NCBI GenBank assembly: GCA_002171035.2
Contig: NHHO02000005.1
Coordinates: 5,268 to 17,297 of the forward strand
Direction of reading: 5' to 3'
Origin: Candidatus Pelagibacter sp. TMED165
GTDB lineage: Bacteria; Pseudomonadota; Alphaproteobacteria; Pelagibacterales; Pelagibacteraceae
Length of the DNA: 12,030 nucleotides
The position numbers and the translations under genes are program-made. The notes under the pieces are model-generated. The model was not told the origin of the DNA. It saw only the letters and a program-made list of their open reading frames with translations, and did not search any database. Positions within the stretch are counted from its first letter, which is position 1; each line of letters starts with the position of its first letter. Of the stretch, positions 1 to 7,531 are shown one piece after another.

Positions 1-369
1 TTTGGTAAAAATACACGTTTTGATTTCTATTTACAAAATGAAAGTTCAAAAACTTTTATTGAAGTTAAAAATGTAACTCTATCTAGGAAAAAAGGGATTG
101 CAGAATTTCCAGACTCAGTAACAGATAGAGGCTTAAAACATTTGGAAGGTTTATTAGAGGCGAAAAAGTTGGGGTATAAAATTTACTTAATATTTGTTGT
201 ACAAAGAGAAAAATGCAAATATTTTCAAATTGCAAAAGATATTGACCCTCAATATGCTAAATTATTAACAGTAGCATTAAAAAATAAATTAAAAGTGATC
301 TCCTTTGATTGTAAATTTTACACAAAAGGAATAAAACTTAATAAACAAATAAATTTTCAAAATGAATAA
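1..369 (+). CDS. sfsA: SfsA family protein, C-terminal part (5' end outside window)
   Basis: The frame is open from base 1 to a TAA at 367-369 and gives 122 residues, so the N-terminal OB-like part lies outside the window. Recognisable SfsA features in order (window residue numbers) are RFDF at 6-9, FIEVKNVTL at 19-27, FPDSVTDRG at 36-44, KHL at 46-48, and the VVQRE...IDPQY block near 66-85. Asp8 with the Glu21-Val-Lys23 triplet resembles the PD-(D/E)XK nuclease-type core assigned to this family. SfsA was named for stimulating sugar fermentation genes in E. coli and is reported to bind DNA; its biochemical role is still unclear. A start codon at 142 (TTG) would give only a fragment and is not the real start. 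The end overlaps map by 8 nt, and sfsA-map adjacency is common in alphaproteobacteria. The family call is confident; the function is not. Confidence 0.93.
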   Translation, partial: FGKNTRFDFYLQNESSKTFIEVKNVTLSRKKGIAEFPDSVTDRGLKHLEGLLEAKKLGYKIYLIFVVQREKCKYFQIAKDIDPQYAKLLTVALKNKLKVISFDCKFYTKGIKLNKQINFQNE

Positions 370-1138
370 AAATATACAAGAAGCATTTGAAAAAACACGT
401 AAGGCTGGTTCAATCGCCTCTGGTGCGCTTGATGAAGTTTGTAAAATTATTAAACCGGGAGTTTCCACAAATGAAATTGATAAAATTTGTTTTGAATATA
501 TTAATGATAACGGTGCTTATTCGGCACCTCTCTTTTATAGGGGCTTTCCCAAATCATGTTGTACTTCACCTAATCATACCGTTTGTCACGGCATTCCTTC
601 AGAGAAAATTTTAAAGGAGGGAGATATTTTGAATGTAGATGTAACTGCATTTAATGATGGTTGGCACGGCGATACAAGTAGAATGTTTTTTGTAGGAGAA
701 GTTTCCGTAAAAGCAAAAAAATTGGTTCATACTACGTATGAATCTTTGATGAAAGCAATTCATATTCTTAATTCAAAAATTCATTTGGGAGATATAGGAA
801 ACGTTATACAGCAGCACGTTGAGTCTAATGGGTTTTCAGTAGTTAGAGATTTTTGTGGACATGGTATTGGGAAAACTTTTCATAAACAGCCTAATATTCT
901 TCATTACGGTGATAAAGGGAGTGGTCAAAAATTGCAAGAAGGTATGATATTTACTATTGAACCCATGATTAACGCTGGCAAATTTGAAACAAAAGTTTTA
1001 AACGATGGTTGGACAGCTGTAACAAAAGATAAATCGCTCTCTGCACAATTTGAACATACTGTTGGTATAACAAGTGATGGATATGAAATTTTTACTCTAT
1101 CTGAAAAAGAGTTTAATTTTCCTCCCTACAAAATATGA
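362..1138 (+). CDS. map: Type I methionine aminopeptidase
   Basis: This 258-residue cytosolic metalloenzyme removes the initiator methionine from nascent proteins. The full set of family residues is present: His76 (CHGIP), Asp93 (NVDVT), Asp104 (HGDTSRMF), His167 (CGHGIGKTFH), His174, Glu200 (TIEPMI) and Glu231 (FEHT). These match E. coli His79, Asp97, Asp108, His171, His178, Glu204 and Glu235, with a constant offset of 3 to 4. The length fits the short type Ia form; there is no zinc-finger N-terminal extension. The ATG at 362 lies inside the end of sfsA (8-nt overlap) and has no clear Shine-Dalgarno motif, so translation is probably coupled. Its stop overlaps the purB start as ATGA (1135-1138). 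Nothing looks broken. Confidence 0.98.
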   Translation: MNKNIQEAFEKTRKAGSIASGALDEVCKIIKPGVSTNEIDKICFEYINDNGAYSAPLFYRGFPKSCCTSPNHTVCHGIPSEKILKEGDILNVDVTAFNDGWHGDTSRMFFVGEVSVKAKKLVHTTYESLMKAIHILNSKIHLGDIGNVIQQHVESNGFSVVRDFCGHGIGKTFHKQPNILHYGDKGSGQKLQEGMIFTIEPMINAGKFETKVLNDGWTAVTKDKSLSAQFEHTVGITSDGYEIFTLSEKEFNFPPYKI

Positions 1139-2430
1139 TTGAAAGATATTCCAGAAAAGAGCTAAAAGATATTTGGGATGACAAAAACAAATATTTGTTA
1201 TGGTTAAAAATTGAAATTGCTGCCGCAGAAGCTATGGAAAAGTTAAAAATTATACCAAGGGGAGTTGCAAAAAAAGTTAGAGCTAGGTCGAGAATAAATC
1301 CAAAAAGAATATTAGATATTGAAAAAAATGTTAAGCATGATGTAATTGCATTTTTAACCTCAATTACTGAAAAAGTTGGGAGCGATGCAAAATATTTACA
1401 TAAAGGAATGACATCTTCAGATGTTTTAGATACATGCTTTAATTTGCAATTAAAACAGTCAGGTGAGATAATTATTAAAGATCTTGATGAGTTGTTAAAA
1501 AGTATTAAAAAACAGGCAGTCAAACATAAATTTACTTTATGTGTGGGGAGAAGTCATGGAATTCACGCCGAGCCAATAACCTTTGGGCTTAAAATGCTTA
1601 CTTTTTTTCAAGAATTTTCAAGAAATCGTAAAAGACTACTTAATTCAATTGAAGAAATTTCTACATGCGCAATATCAGGAGCAGTTGGAACTTTTGCCAA
1701 TGTTGATCCTAAAGTTGAAAAGTATGTAGCAAAAAAACTAAATCTTAAAATTGAGCCAATTTCTACTCAAATTATACCTAGAGATCGTCATGCCCAGTTT
1801 TTTTCTACATTAGGAATTATATCAAGTTCTATTGAAAGATTTGCAACTGAAATAAGACATTTACAAAGAACAGAAGTGTTAGAAGTTGAGGAATTTTTTG
1901 GAAATAAACAAAAGGGATCATCAGCGATGCCTCATAAAAAAAATCCGATATTAAGTGAAAACTTAACAGGTTTAGCGAGATTGATAAGATCTTCTGTGAT
2001 ACCAGCTTTAGAAAATGTTTCACTCTGGCATGAAAGGGATATCTCACATTCTGCTGTTGAAAGAAATATTGGTCCAGATTCAACTACAGCACTTGATTTT
2101 GCATTAGTTAGATTAAATGATTTAATAAAAAATTTAAACATATATCCAAAAAAGATGAAGAAAAATCTTGATATAACTCACGGACTTTTATTCTCTCAAA
2201 GAGTTTTATTAGAATTAACTAATTATGGATATACAAGAGAACAGTCCTATAAAATAGTTCAAAGAAATGCGATGAAGTCTTGGAAAGATAATTCTTCCTT
2301 TTATGAAAATTTGAGAAAGGATAGCGTTATTTCTAAAAAAATACCTGTTAATAAACTAAAGACATTATTTGATTTTAGTTATCATACAAAAAAAATTAAT
2401 ATAATTTTCAATAGATGTTTAAAAAAATAA
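1135..2430 (+). CDS. purB: Adenylosuccinate lyase
   Basis: PurB acts twice in purine synthesis. It releases fumarate from SAICAR to give AICAR, and from adenylosuccinate to give AMP. The protein has 431 residues, the usual length of the shorter bacterial form (B. subtilis type) rather than the 456-residue E. coli form. It shows the fumarase/aspartase superfamily signature GSSAMPHKKNP at 261-271 with the flexible-loop catalytic serines Ser262/263, the GRSHGIHAEP block at 138-147 with the general-acid histidine His141, KHDV at 67-70, TSSDVLDT at 93-100, and HERDISHSAVER at 299-310. Start and map stop overlap by 4 nt (ATGA). purC begins 6 nt after its stop, placing purB directly before the enzyme that makes its substrate SAICAR. 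Confidence 0.98.
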   Translation: MIERYSRKELKDIWDDKNKYLLWLKIEIAAAEAMEKLKIIPRGVAKKVRARSRINPKRILDIEKNVKHDVIAFLTSITEKVGSDAKYLHKGMTSSDVLDTCFNLQLKQSGEIIIKDLDELLKSIKKQAVKHKFTLCVGRSHGIHAEPITFGLKMLTFFQEFSRNRKRLLNSIEEISTCAISGAVGTFANVDPKVEKYVAKKLNLKIEPISTQIIPRDRHAQFFSTLGIISSSIERFATEIRHLQRTEVLEVEEFFGNKQKGSSAMPHKKNPILSENLTGLARLIRSSVIPALENVSLWHERDISHSAVERNIGPDSTTALDFALVRLNDLIKNLNIYPKKMKKNLDITHGLLFSQRVLLELTNYGYTREQSYKIVQRNAMKSWKDNSSFYENLRKDSVISKKIPVNKLKTLFDFSYHTKKINIIFNRCLKK

Positions 2431-2436
2431 ATTTAT

Positions 2437-3228
2437 ATGAATAAAAGAAAGAAATTATACGAAGGAAAAGCGAAAATTCTTTACGAAACTAGTGACAAAA
2501 ATTTACTGATACAGCATTTTAAAGATGATGCTACTGCTTTTAATAACCAAAAAAAAGCAAGTATTGAAGGGAAAGGAGTATTAAATAATAGAATTTCTGA
2601 ACACATTTTAACTAATTTAAGTCATTGTGGTATCAAAACTCACTTTGTAAAACGAATAAATATGAGAGAACAATTAATCAAAAAAGCAGAAATTTTTCCT
2701 ATAGAATTTATTGTAAGAAATATTGCAACAGGATCTTTATCTAAGAGATTAGGCATTACAGAAGGCACTCAATTGGATCAACCATTATTAGAATACTGTT
2801 ATAAAAATGATGAACTTCAAGATCCTTTGATATCAAAAGAGCATATTTACAATTTTGGCTGGGCTTCAGTGAGTGAAATTAAAGTAATAGACGAAATGAC
2901 AAAACGCATCAATGATTTCTTAATTGGAATTTTCAGAGGTGTAGGAATTAAACTTGTAGATTTTAAAATAGAATACGGAAAAGCTTGGAACAAGGAAATT
3001 GGTGAAACAGAGATAGTTTTGGCAGATGAGATAAGCCCTGATACTTGCAGACTGTGGGATGTTAAAACCGAAAAAAAAATGGATAAGGACAGATTTAGAA
3101 AAGACTTAGGCAAAATTATTGAGGGATATCAAGAAGTTGCCAGAAGACTGGGTATTATGCATGAAGAAACAAATGTAAAAAAAGTCAATTTTGGGAAAAC
3201 TACCTCAATTAAATTTAAGAAAAAATAA
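2437..3228 (+). CDS. purC: SAICAR synthetase (phosphoribosylaminoimidazole-succinocarboxamide synthase)
   Basis: PurC uses ATP to join aspartate to CAIR, forming SAICAR, the substrate of PurB encoded just upstream. Family blocks seen: [12 protein letters not shown] at 5-16 (nucleotide-binding N-lobe), DDATAFN at 30-36, [11 protein letters not shown] at 91-101, LVDFKIEYG at 173-181, and [14 protein letters not shown] at 195-208. At 263 residues it is somewhat longer than E. coli PurC (237). The surplus is mostly a basic C-terminal tail after about residue 243 that ends in KFKKK and carries no motif I recognise. ATG at 2437 is directly followed by the family N-terminus and lies 6 nt after the purB stop. 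purS begins 1 nt after the purC stop if its TTG start is used. Confidence 0.98.
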   Translation: MNKRKKLYEGKAKILYETSDKNLLIQHFKDDATAFNNQKKASIEGKGVLNNRISEHILTNLSHCGIKTHFVKRINMREQLIKKAEIFPIEFIVRNIATGSLSKRLGITEGTQLDQPLLEYCYKNDELQDPLISKEHIYNFGWASVSEIKVIDEMTKRINDFLIGIFRGVGIKLVDFKIEYGKAWNKEIGETEIVLADEISPDTCRLWDVKTEKKMDKDRFRKDLGKIIEGYQEVARRLGIMHEETNVKKVNFGKTTSIKFKKK

Positions 3229-3229
3229 T

Positions 3230-3469
3230 TTGAAATTTGCTGTAACAGTAACATTAAAAAAAGATGTGCTTGATCCTCAAGGTAAAGTAATTCAACAAAC
3301 TTTACAAAACATGGGATTAGATACCTTGAAGTCCCTAAGACAAGGAAAATACTTTGAGATTGAAATAAATGAGAGCAACGAGACAGAGGCTAAAAAAAAA
3401 GTTGAGGATATGTGTAAAAAACTTTTGGTCAATTTAATAATAGAAGATTATAAGATTAACTTAATTTAA
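3230..3469 (+). CDS. purS: FGAM synthase subunit PurS
   Basis: PurS is the small bridging subunit of the PurS-PurQ-PurL formylglycinamidine ribonucleotide synthase and is needed for ammonia transfer from the glutaminase PurQ to PurL. Starting at TTG 3230 gives 79 residues, matching the family length of about 80, with the typical beginning (M)KFAVTVTLKKDVLDPQGK (1-19), then LRQGKYFEI (36-44) and a C-terminal helix with MCKKLLVN (61-68). There is no ATG or GTG near the family N-terminus. An in-frame TTG at 3191 would add 13 residues overlapping the purC end that are not typical of PurS, so 3230 is preferred. No clear Shine-Dalgarno motif precedes it; the purC stop lies 1 nt upstream, so reinitiation is likely. 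The stop overlaps the purQ ATG by one base (TAATG). Confidence 0.93.
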   Translation: MKFAVTVTLKKDVLDPQGKVIQQTLQNMGLDTLKSLRQGKYFEIEINESNETEAKKKVEDMCKKLLVNLIIEDYKINLI

Positions 3470-4146
3470 TGGATTCATCTGTAATTGTTTTTCCAGGTTC
3501 TAATTGTGATAGAGACATAGCTATTGCTTTACAAAAACTACAATTTAAGAACAAAATGGTCTGGCATAAAGATAGTAGCCTTCCTAAGTCCGATTTAATA
3601 GTAATTCCAGGAGGATTCTCATATGGAGATTACTTAAGATCTGGAGCAATTGCTGCTAAATCTAAGATATTGAAAGAAGTTATAAAAGCAGGAAATAATG
3701 GTTGTCCTATTTTAGGCATATGTAATGGTTTCCAAATTTTGATAGAAACTGGATTACTCAAAGGCGCTTTATTAAGGAATAAAAATTTAAAGTTTTTATC
3801 TAAAGACATTAATGTAAAAGTAACCAACACGAATAATAAATTCTGTAACAAATATAAAGAAGACCAAATATTAAAGCTTAATATTGCTCATAATGAAGGA
3901 AATTTTTTTGCTGATAAAAATTATATTAAAGAATTGGAAGATAAAAAATTAATCGCTTTTAAGTACTGCGATGAAAAAGGCAATGTAAATGACTTAACTA
4001 ATCCTAATGGTTCTTCGAATAATATAGCAGGGATAATGAATAATAACAAAAATATTTTAGGGATGATGCCTCATCCCGAGAGAATGACAGACAAACTCCT
4101 CTCTAATGATGATGGTATTAACCTTTTTTTAAGTATCTTAAATTAA
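3469..4146 (+). CDS. purQ: FGAM synthase glutaminase subunit PurQ
   Basis: PurQ hydrolyses glutamine and hands ammonia to PurL for conversion of FGAR to FGAM. The 225-residue class I glutamine amidotransferase shows PGSNCDRD at 9-16, the [15 protein letters not shown] oxyanion block at 46-60, the nucleophile elbow GICNGFQ at 83-89 with Cys85, the HNEGNF block at 141-146, and the C-terminal PHPER at 201-205 supplying catalytic His202 and Glu204. All triad residues are intact. The length is normal for the stand-alone subunit. Start and stop overlap purS and purL by one base each (TAATG at both junctions), which suggests coupled translation of the three partners. Confidence 0.98.
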   Translation: MDSSVIVFPGSNCDRDIAIALQKLQFKNKMVWHKDSSLPKSDLIVIPGGFSYGDYLRSGAIAAKSKILKEVIKAGNNGCPILGICNGFQILIETGLLKGALLRNKNLKFLSKDINVKVTNTNNKFCNKYKEDQILKLNIAHNEGNFFADKNYIKELEDKKLIAFKYCDEKGNVNDLTNPNGSSNNIAGIMNNNKNILGMMPHPERMTDKLLSNDDGINLFLSILN

Positions 4147-6335
4147 TGGAAATTTCAGAACAAATTATAAAAAAACATGGCCTCACTTCAAAAGAATTTG
4201 AAAAAATTAAAATTTTACTAAATCGAACTCCTAATCTTTTAGAGCTTGGATTATTTTCAGCAATGTGGAATGAGCATTGTTCTTATAAGTCCTCAAAAAA
4301 ATATTTAAAAACTCTTCCTGTGAAAGGAGATAAAGTAATTCAAGGTCCCGGAGAAAATGCTGGTGTGATAGATATTGATGATGATGATGCCATAGTTTTT
4401 AAGATTGAAAGTCATAATCATCCCTCATTTATTGAGCCTTACCAAGGAGCGGCTACAGGAGTAGGAGGCATTCTAAGAGATGTTTTTACTATGGGAGCGA
4501 GACCAATTGCTTTGTTAAACTCAATTCATTTTGGAGAAACCAAAAACAAAAAGACTAAAAATTTACTTAATGGAGTAGTTTCTGGAATTGGAGGATATGG
4601 AAATTGTATTGGTATACCCACAGTAGCTGGTGAAACAAAATTTAATTCTACTTACAATGAAAATATTTTGGTAAATGCCATGGCGGTGGGCCTTGTAAAT
4701 AAAAATAAAATTTTTTACTCGAAAGCAAAGGGAATAGATAAATCAGTTGTGTATGTTGGGTCTAAAACAGGCAGAGATGGGATTCATGGAGCATCTATGG
4801 CCTCAGCAGAATTTGATGATAAATCTGAGGAAAAAAAACCTACTGTGCAAGTTGGGGACCCTTTTACTGAAAAATTATTAATGGAGGCATGCCTTGAATT
4901 GATGAAAGACAATTCTATTATATCTATTCAAGATATGGGTGCTGCTGGATTAACTTCTTCGAGTGTTGAAATGGCTTTTAAAGGTGACTTAGGAGTAGAA
5001 ATCAATCTAGATAAAATTCCCTGTAGAGAAGAAAATATGACACCATATGAAATGATGCTTTCTGAAAGCCAAGAAAGAATGCTTATAGTATTAGAGGATG
5101 GAAAAGAGGAATTTGCAAAAAAAATATTTGAAAAATGGGATTTAGATTTTGTTGTTATAGGTAAAACTACAAAATCAAAACATATTAATTTAAGATTTAA
5201 TAATAAAGTTGTTGCAGATGTGCCGATCTCAGCACTGTCATCTGAAGCTCCAATTTACAGTAGAGAATTAACCGAAAAAAAATTTCCAATTAGAAAGAGG
5301 AAGATTAAAGACTTAAAAAAAATTAAGTTTGATGAGGCTTTTATTAAGATTATGTCATCCCCTAATTTTTCAAATAAAGATTGGATTACCCAACAATATG
5401 ATCAGATGGTAATGTGTGATACAGTTCAAAAATCAGGATCTGACTCGGCAATTATTAGAATACATAATAAAGATAAGGCAATAGCAGTTTCTGTAGATTC
5501 ATCTGCTAATTATTGTAAAGCACATCCGGAAAGCGGCGGTAAACAAATTGTTTGTGAAAATTGGAGAAATTTAATAGCAGTGGGTGCAAAGCCTATTGCA
5601 ATAACGAACTGTTTAAATTTTGGTAATCCTGAAGACAAGATTGTAATGGGTGAATTTGCAAATTGTGTTAAAGGTATTAAGCAGGCATGTGAGTATTTAA
5701 ATTTTCCTGTAGTTTCAGGAAATGTTTCTTTTTATAATGGAACAAATAAAAAAAATATAAATCCTACTCCAGTTGTTGGAGGAGTAGGATTAATAAGAAA
5801 CACTAGATTACCTATAAATCATAGGTTAAAAAAAGAAGATAGTTTAATAATATTAATCGGAAAAACATTCGGACATTTAGATCAAAGCGCTTTATACGAA
5901 GAAGTTTTTGAAATTAAAGATGGTCCTCCACCCGAGATAAATTTTTTTAATGAAAAGGTAAACGGAGAAACTGTGCTAGAAATTATTAGTAGAAACTTAG
6001 TAAATTCCGTTCATGATGTGTCATCTGGGGGGTTAATAATTTCTTTAGCTGAAATGTCTTTAAGTTCTGGTATAGGAATAAATATTGAAAAACCTAAAAA
6101 ACTAAATAATATTTTTGAATATTTTTTTGGTGAAGATCAGGGTAGATATGTTCTGGAAATAAATAAATCAAAGTATAATGATGTTAAAAATATATTGATT
6201 AAAAATAATGTTCATTTTGAATTGGTAGGTAAAACTCAAAAATCAGTTTTTGAGATCAAAAATGAAATAAAGATAAATGTAAATGAACTTTCAAAATTAA
6301 ACAAAGAATGGTATTATAAATATTATGCCAATTAA
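4146..6335 (+). CDS. purL: FGAM synthase large subunit PurL (small-type)
   Basis: PurL is the ATP-dependent amidinating subunit that turns FGAR into FGAM with ammonia from PurQ. At 729 residues it is the 'small' PurL typical of alphaproteobacteria and Gram-positives (B. subtilis 742), not the roughly 1300-residue fused form of E. coli. Visible blocks: [11 protein letters not shown] at 41-51, GPGENAG at 67-73, KIESHNHPS at 86-94, [14 protein letters not shown] at 99-112, [11 protein letters not shown] near 263-273, and second-half repeats of the AIR-synthase fold, including HPESGGKQ near 459, CLNFGNPE near 489, [10 protein letters not shown] near 524, VHDVSSGGL near 621 and FFGEDQGRY near 659. 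Separate purS and purQ genes immediately upstream agree with this architecture. Its 3' end overlaps the bolA-like gene by 11 nt. Confidence 0.98.
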   Translation: MEISEQIIKKHGLTSKEFEKIKILLNRTPNLLELGLFSAMWNEHCSYKSSKKYLKTLPVKGDKVIQGPGENAGVIDIDDDDAIVFKIESHNHPSFIEPYQGAATGVGGILRDVFTMGARPIALLNSIHFGETKNKKTKNLLNGVVSGIGGYGNCIGIPTVAGETKFNSTYNENILVNAMAVGLVNKNKIFYSKAKGIDKSVVYVGSKTGRDGIHGASMASAEFDDKSEEKKPTVQVGDPFTEKLLMEACLELMKDNSIISIQDMGAAGLTSSSVEMAFKGDLGVEINLDKIPCREENMTPYEMMLSESQERMLIVLEDGKEEFAKKIFEKWDLDFVVIGKTTKSKHINLRFNNKVVADVPISALSSEAPIYSRELTEKKFPIRKRKIKDLKKIKFDEAFIKIMSSPNFSNKDWITQQYDQMVMCDTVQKSGSDSAIIRIHNKDKAIAVSVDSSANYCKAHPESGGKQIVCENWRNLIAVGAKPIAITNCLNFGNPEDKIVMGEFANCVKGIKQACEYLNFPVVSGNVSFYNGTNKKNINPTPVVGGVGLIRNTRLPINHRLKKEDSLIILIGKTFGHLDQSALYEEVFEIKDGPPPEINFFNEKVNGETVLEIISRNLVNSVHDVSSGGLIISLAEMSLSSGIGINIEKPKKLNNIFEYFFGEDQGRYVLEINKSKYNDVKNILIKNNVHFELVGKTQKSVFEIKNEIKINVNELSKLNKEWYYKYYAN

Positions 6336-6555
6336 AATTGAAGAAGTAAAAAAACTTATTACAGAATCAATTCCTGATGCCAATATTGATATAAAAGACC
6401 TTATGGGTGACAATAATCACTATTCAGCAAAGATAACTTCCAGTGTATTTAAAGGTATGACAAAAATTGAACAGCATAAAATGGTCTATAAATCATTGAA
6501 GGGCAAGATGGGCAATGAGCTTCACGCTTTATCAATTACAACTGAGGAAAAATAG
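6325..6555 (+). CDS. BolA/IbaG family protein
   Basis: This 76-residue cytosolic protein belongs to the BolA family. Known members form heterodimers with CGFS glutaredoxins, often bridged by a [2Fe-2S] cluster, and act in iron-sulfur trafficking or iron sensing. Sequence support: [19 protein letters not shown] at 26-44 and [13 protein letters not shown] at 50-62, followed by LHALSITT at 66-73, which is the helix-turn-helix-like core with the conserved histidines His51 and His67. There is no cysteine. The short length and the GDNNHY motif resemble IbaG/YrbA-like and short alphaproteobacterial BolA proteins more than full-length E. coli BolA (105 aa), so I leave the symbol blank. ATG 6325 overlaps the purL end by 11 nt, and grxD begins 1 nt after its stop, a partner-gene arrangement that strengthens the call. 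Confidence 0.92.
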   Translation: MPIKIEEVKKLITESIPDANIDIKDLMGDNNHYSAKITSSVFKGMTKIEQHKMVYKSLKGKMGNELHALSITTEEK

Positions 6556-6556
6556 A

Positions 6557-6874
6557 ATGGAAATTAAACAAAAAATTGAGAAATTAATTAAAGATAACGA
6601 TGTATGTCTATTTATGAAAGGAACTCCAGATTCGCCTCAATGTGGTTTTTCAATGGCTGTTTCAAATGTTTTAAAGCATTTAAAAGTAAATTTTAATGGA
6701 ATAAATGTTTTAGAAGATGAAAATCTTAGACAAGGTATTAAAGATTTTAGTGATTGGCCTACTATCCCTCAATTATATATTAAAGGTGAATTTATAGGCG
6801 GTTCAGACATTGTAAAAGAAATGTTCGAAAAAGGTGAGCTTAAAAAAGTCTTGTCTGAAAAAAAAATAATTTAA
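6557..6874 (+). CDS. grxD: Monothiol glutaredoxin, Grx4/GrxD family (CGFS)
   Basis: This 105-residue single-domain monothiol glutaredoxin carries the active-site CGFS at 29-32 inside FMKGTPDSPQCGFS (19-32), then WPTIPQLYIKGEFIGGSDI at 67-85, which holds the cis-proline and glutathione-binding loop. Members coordinate a glutathione-ligated [2Fe-2S] cluster and pass it to client proteins or to BolA; they are poor disulfide reductants. The ATG at 6557, 1 nt after the stop of the bolA-like gene, yields the family N-terminus MEIKQKIEKLI. An in-frame ATG at 6515, inside the bolA-like gene, would add 14 atypical residues and is rejected. It is the last gene of the plus-strand unit; its stop is separated by one base from the stop of the convergent rpsD. 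Confidence 0.97.
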   Translation: MEIKQKIEKLIKDNDVCLFMKGTPDSPQCGFSMAVSNVLKHLKVNFNGINVLEDENLRQGIKDFSDWPTIPQLYIKGEFIGGSDIVKEMFEKGELKKVLSEKKII

Positions 6875-6875
6875 T

Positions 6876-7493
6876 TTATCTTGAATAATATTCAATAACT
6901 AAATTTGGTTCCATAATTATTGGATAAGGTACTTCTGAAAATTTTGGTATTCTAACAAGTTTAACTGATTTATTTTTTGTATCAAGTTGGATATATTCAG
7001 GTATCTCTCTTTCTTTGCTTTGAATTGATCCATCAATCACATTTAATTTTTTTGATTTTTCTCTTACTTCAATAATATCAGTATCTCGTATTGTGCAACT
7101 TGAAATATTAACTTTTCTTTTATTAACTCTTATATGGCCGTGATTAATTAGTTGTCTCGCAGAAAATACAGTTGGTGCTAATTTAGCTCTATAAATTATT
7201 GTATCTAATCTACTTTCCAATAGAGCTATTAAATTTTCAGTGGTATCGCCCTTTTTTGAAAGAGCTTTTCTGTATATATTTCTAAATTGCCTCTCGTTTA
7301 TATTGCCATAATAAGCTTTTAGTTTTTGTTTAGCTTGTAACTGAACACCATAATCTGTTGGTTTGCCTTTTTTATTTTGACCATGTTGGCCAGGAGGGTA
7401 AGCTCGAACATTAAATGGGCTCTTTGGTCTACCCCATAAGTTTGCTTTTAATCTTCTATCAACTTTATGTTTTGATTTTAATCTTTTAGTCAT
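6876..7493 (-). CDS. rpsD: 30S ribosomal protein S4
   Basis: S4 is a primary 16S rRNA binding protein that nucleates assembly of the 30S body and helps control decoding fidelity. The 205-residue protein has the family N-terminal domain, with NLWGRPKSPFNVRAYPPGQHG at 18-38 and the RQFRNIYRKA helix at 68-77. The S4 RNA-binding domain follows, from LLESRLDTIIYRAKLAPT (91-108) through ARQLINHGHIRVNKRKVNI (112-130), and the C-terminus is EPNLVIEYYSR. The N-terminus has no zinc-binding cysteines, so it is the cysteine-free (C-) type. It sits apart from the usual alpha-operon (rpsM-rpsK-rpoA) location, a stand-alone arrangement also known in other alphaproteobacteria. A 38-nt spacer separates it from trmJ, and a GAG 8 nt before ATG is the only ribosome binding candidate. 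Confidence 0.98.
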   Translation of the reverse strand: MTKRLKSKHKVDRRLKANLWGRPKSPFNVRAYPPGQHGQNKKGKPTDYGVQLQAKQKLKAYYGNINERQFRNIYRKALSKKGDTTENLIALLESRLDTIIYRAKLAPTVFSARQLINHGHIRVNKRKVNISSCTIRDTDIIEVREKSKKLNVIDGSIQSKEREIPEYIQLDTKNKSVKLVRIPKFSEVPYPIIMEPNLVIEYYSR

Positions 7494-7531
7494 TATTTGA
7501 TCTCGGGTTTACTAGGTTTAGGGGGTAAATG
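7494..7531 (-). promoter_or_regulatory. rpsD leader spacer with short direct repeat
   Basis: This 38-nt spacer lies between the trmJ stop and the rpsD ATG and is the longest gap inside the minus-strand block. It is C-rich on the coding strand compared with the surroundings and contains two copies of TAAACC separated by 3 nt (plus-strand GGTTTA at 7506-7511 and 7515-7520), next to a run of five C. A weak GAG motif at 7502-7504 is spaced 8 nt from the start. I see no convincing -35/-10 pair. It may be just a ribosome-loading leader, or an S4 or other regulatory target; the sequence alone does not decide. Confidence 0.35.

Noticed and set aside
387..614. Plus-strand open frame inside map in another frame
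   Set aside because: map has every catalytic residue in its own frame; this is a shadow with no recognisable domain.
1113..1523. Minus-strand open frame of 136 residues opposite the start of purB
   Set aside because: It lies wholly antisense to the well-supported map end and purB start, matches no family I recognise and looks like a by-product of AT-rich codon use.
4374..4388. GAT trinucleotide run in purL
   Set aside because: It encodes a short Asp stretch in an otherwise normal PurL region and is only four or five units long, so it is not a meaningful repeat.
6515..6556. Longer grxD start adding 14 residues
   Set aside because: The ATG at 6557 gives the family N-terminus directly, while the added segment is out-of-frame sequence of the bolA-like gene.
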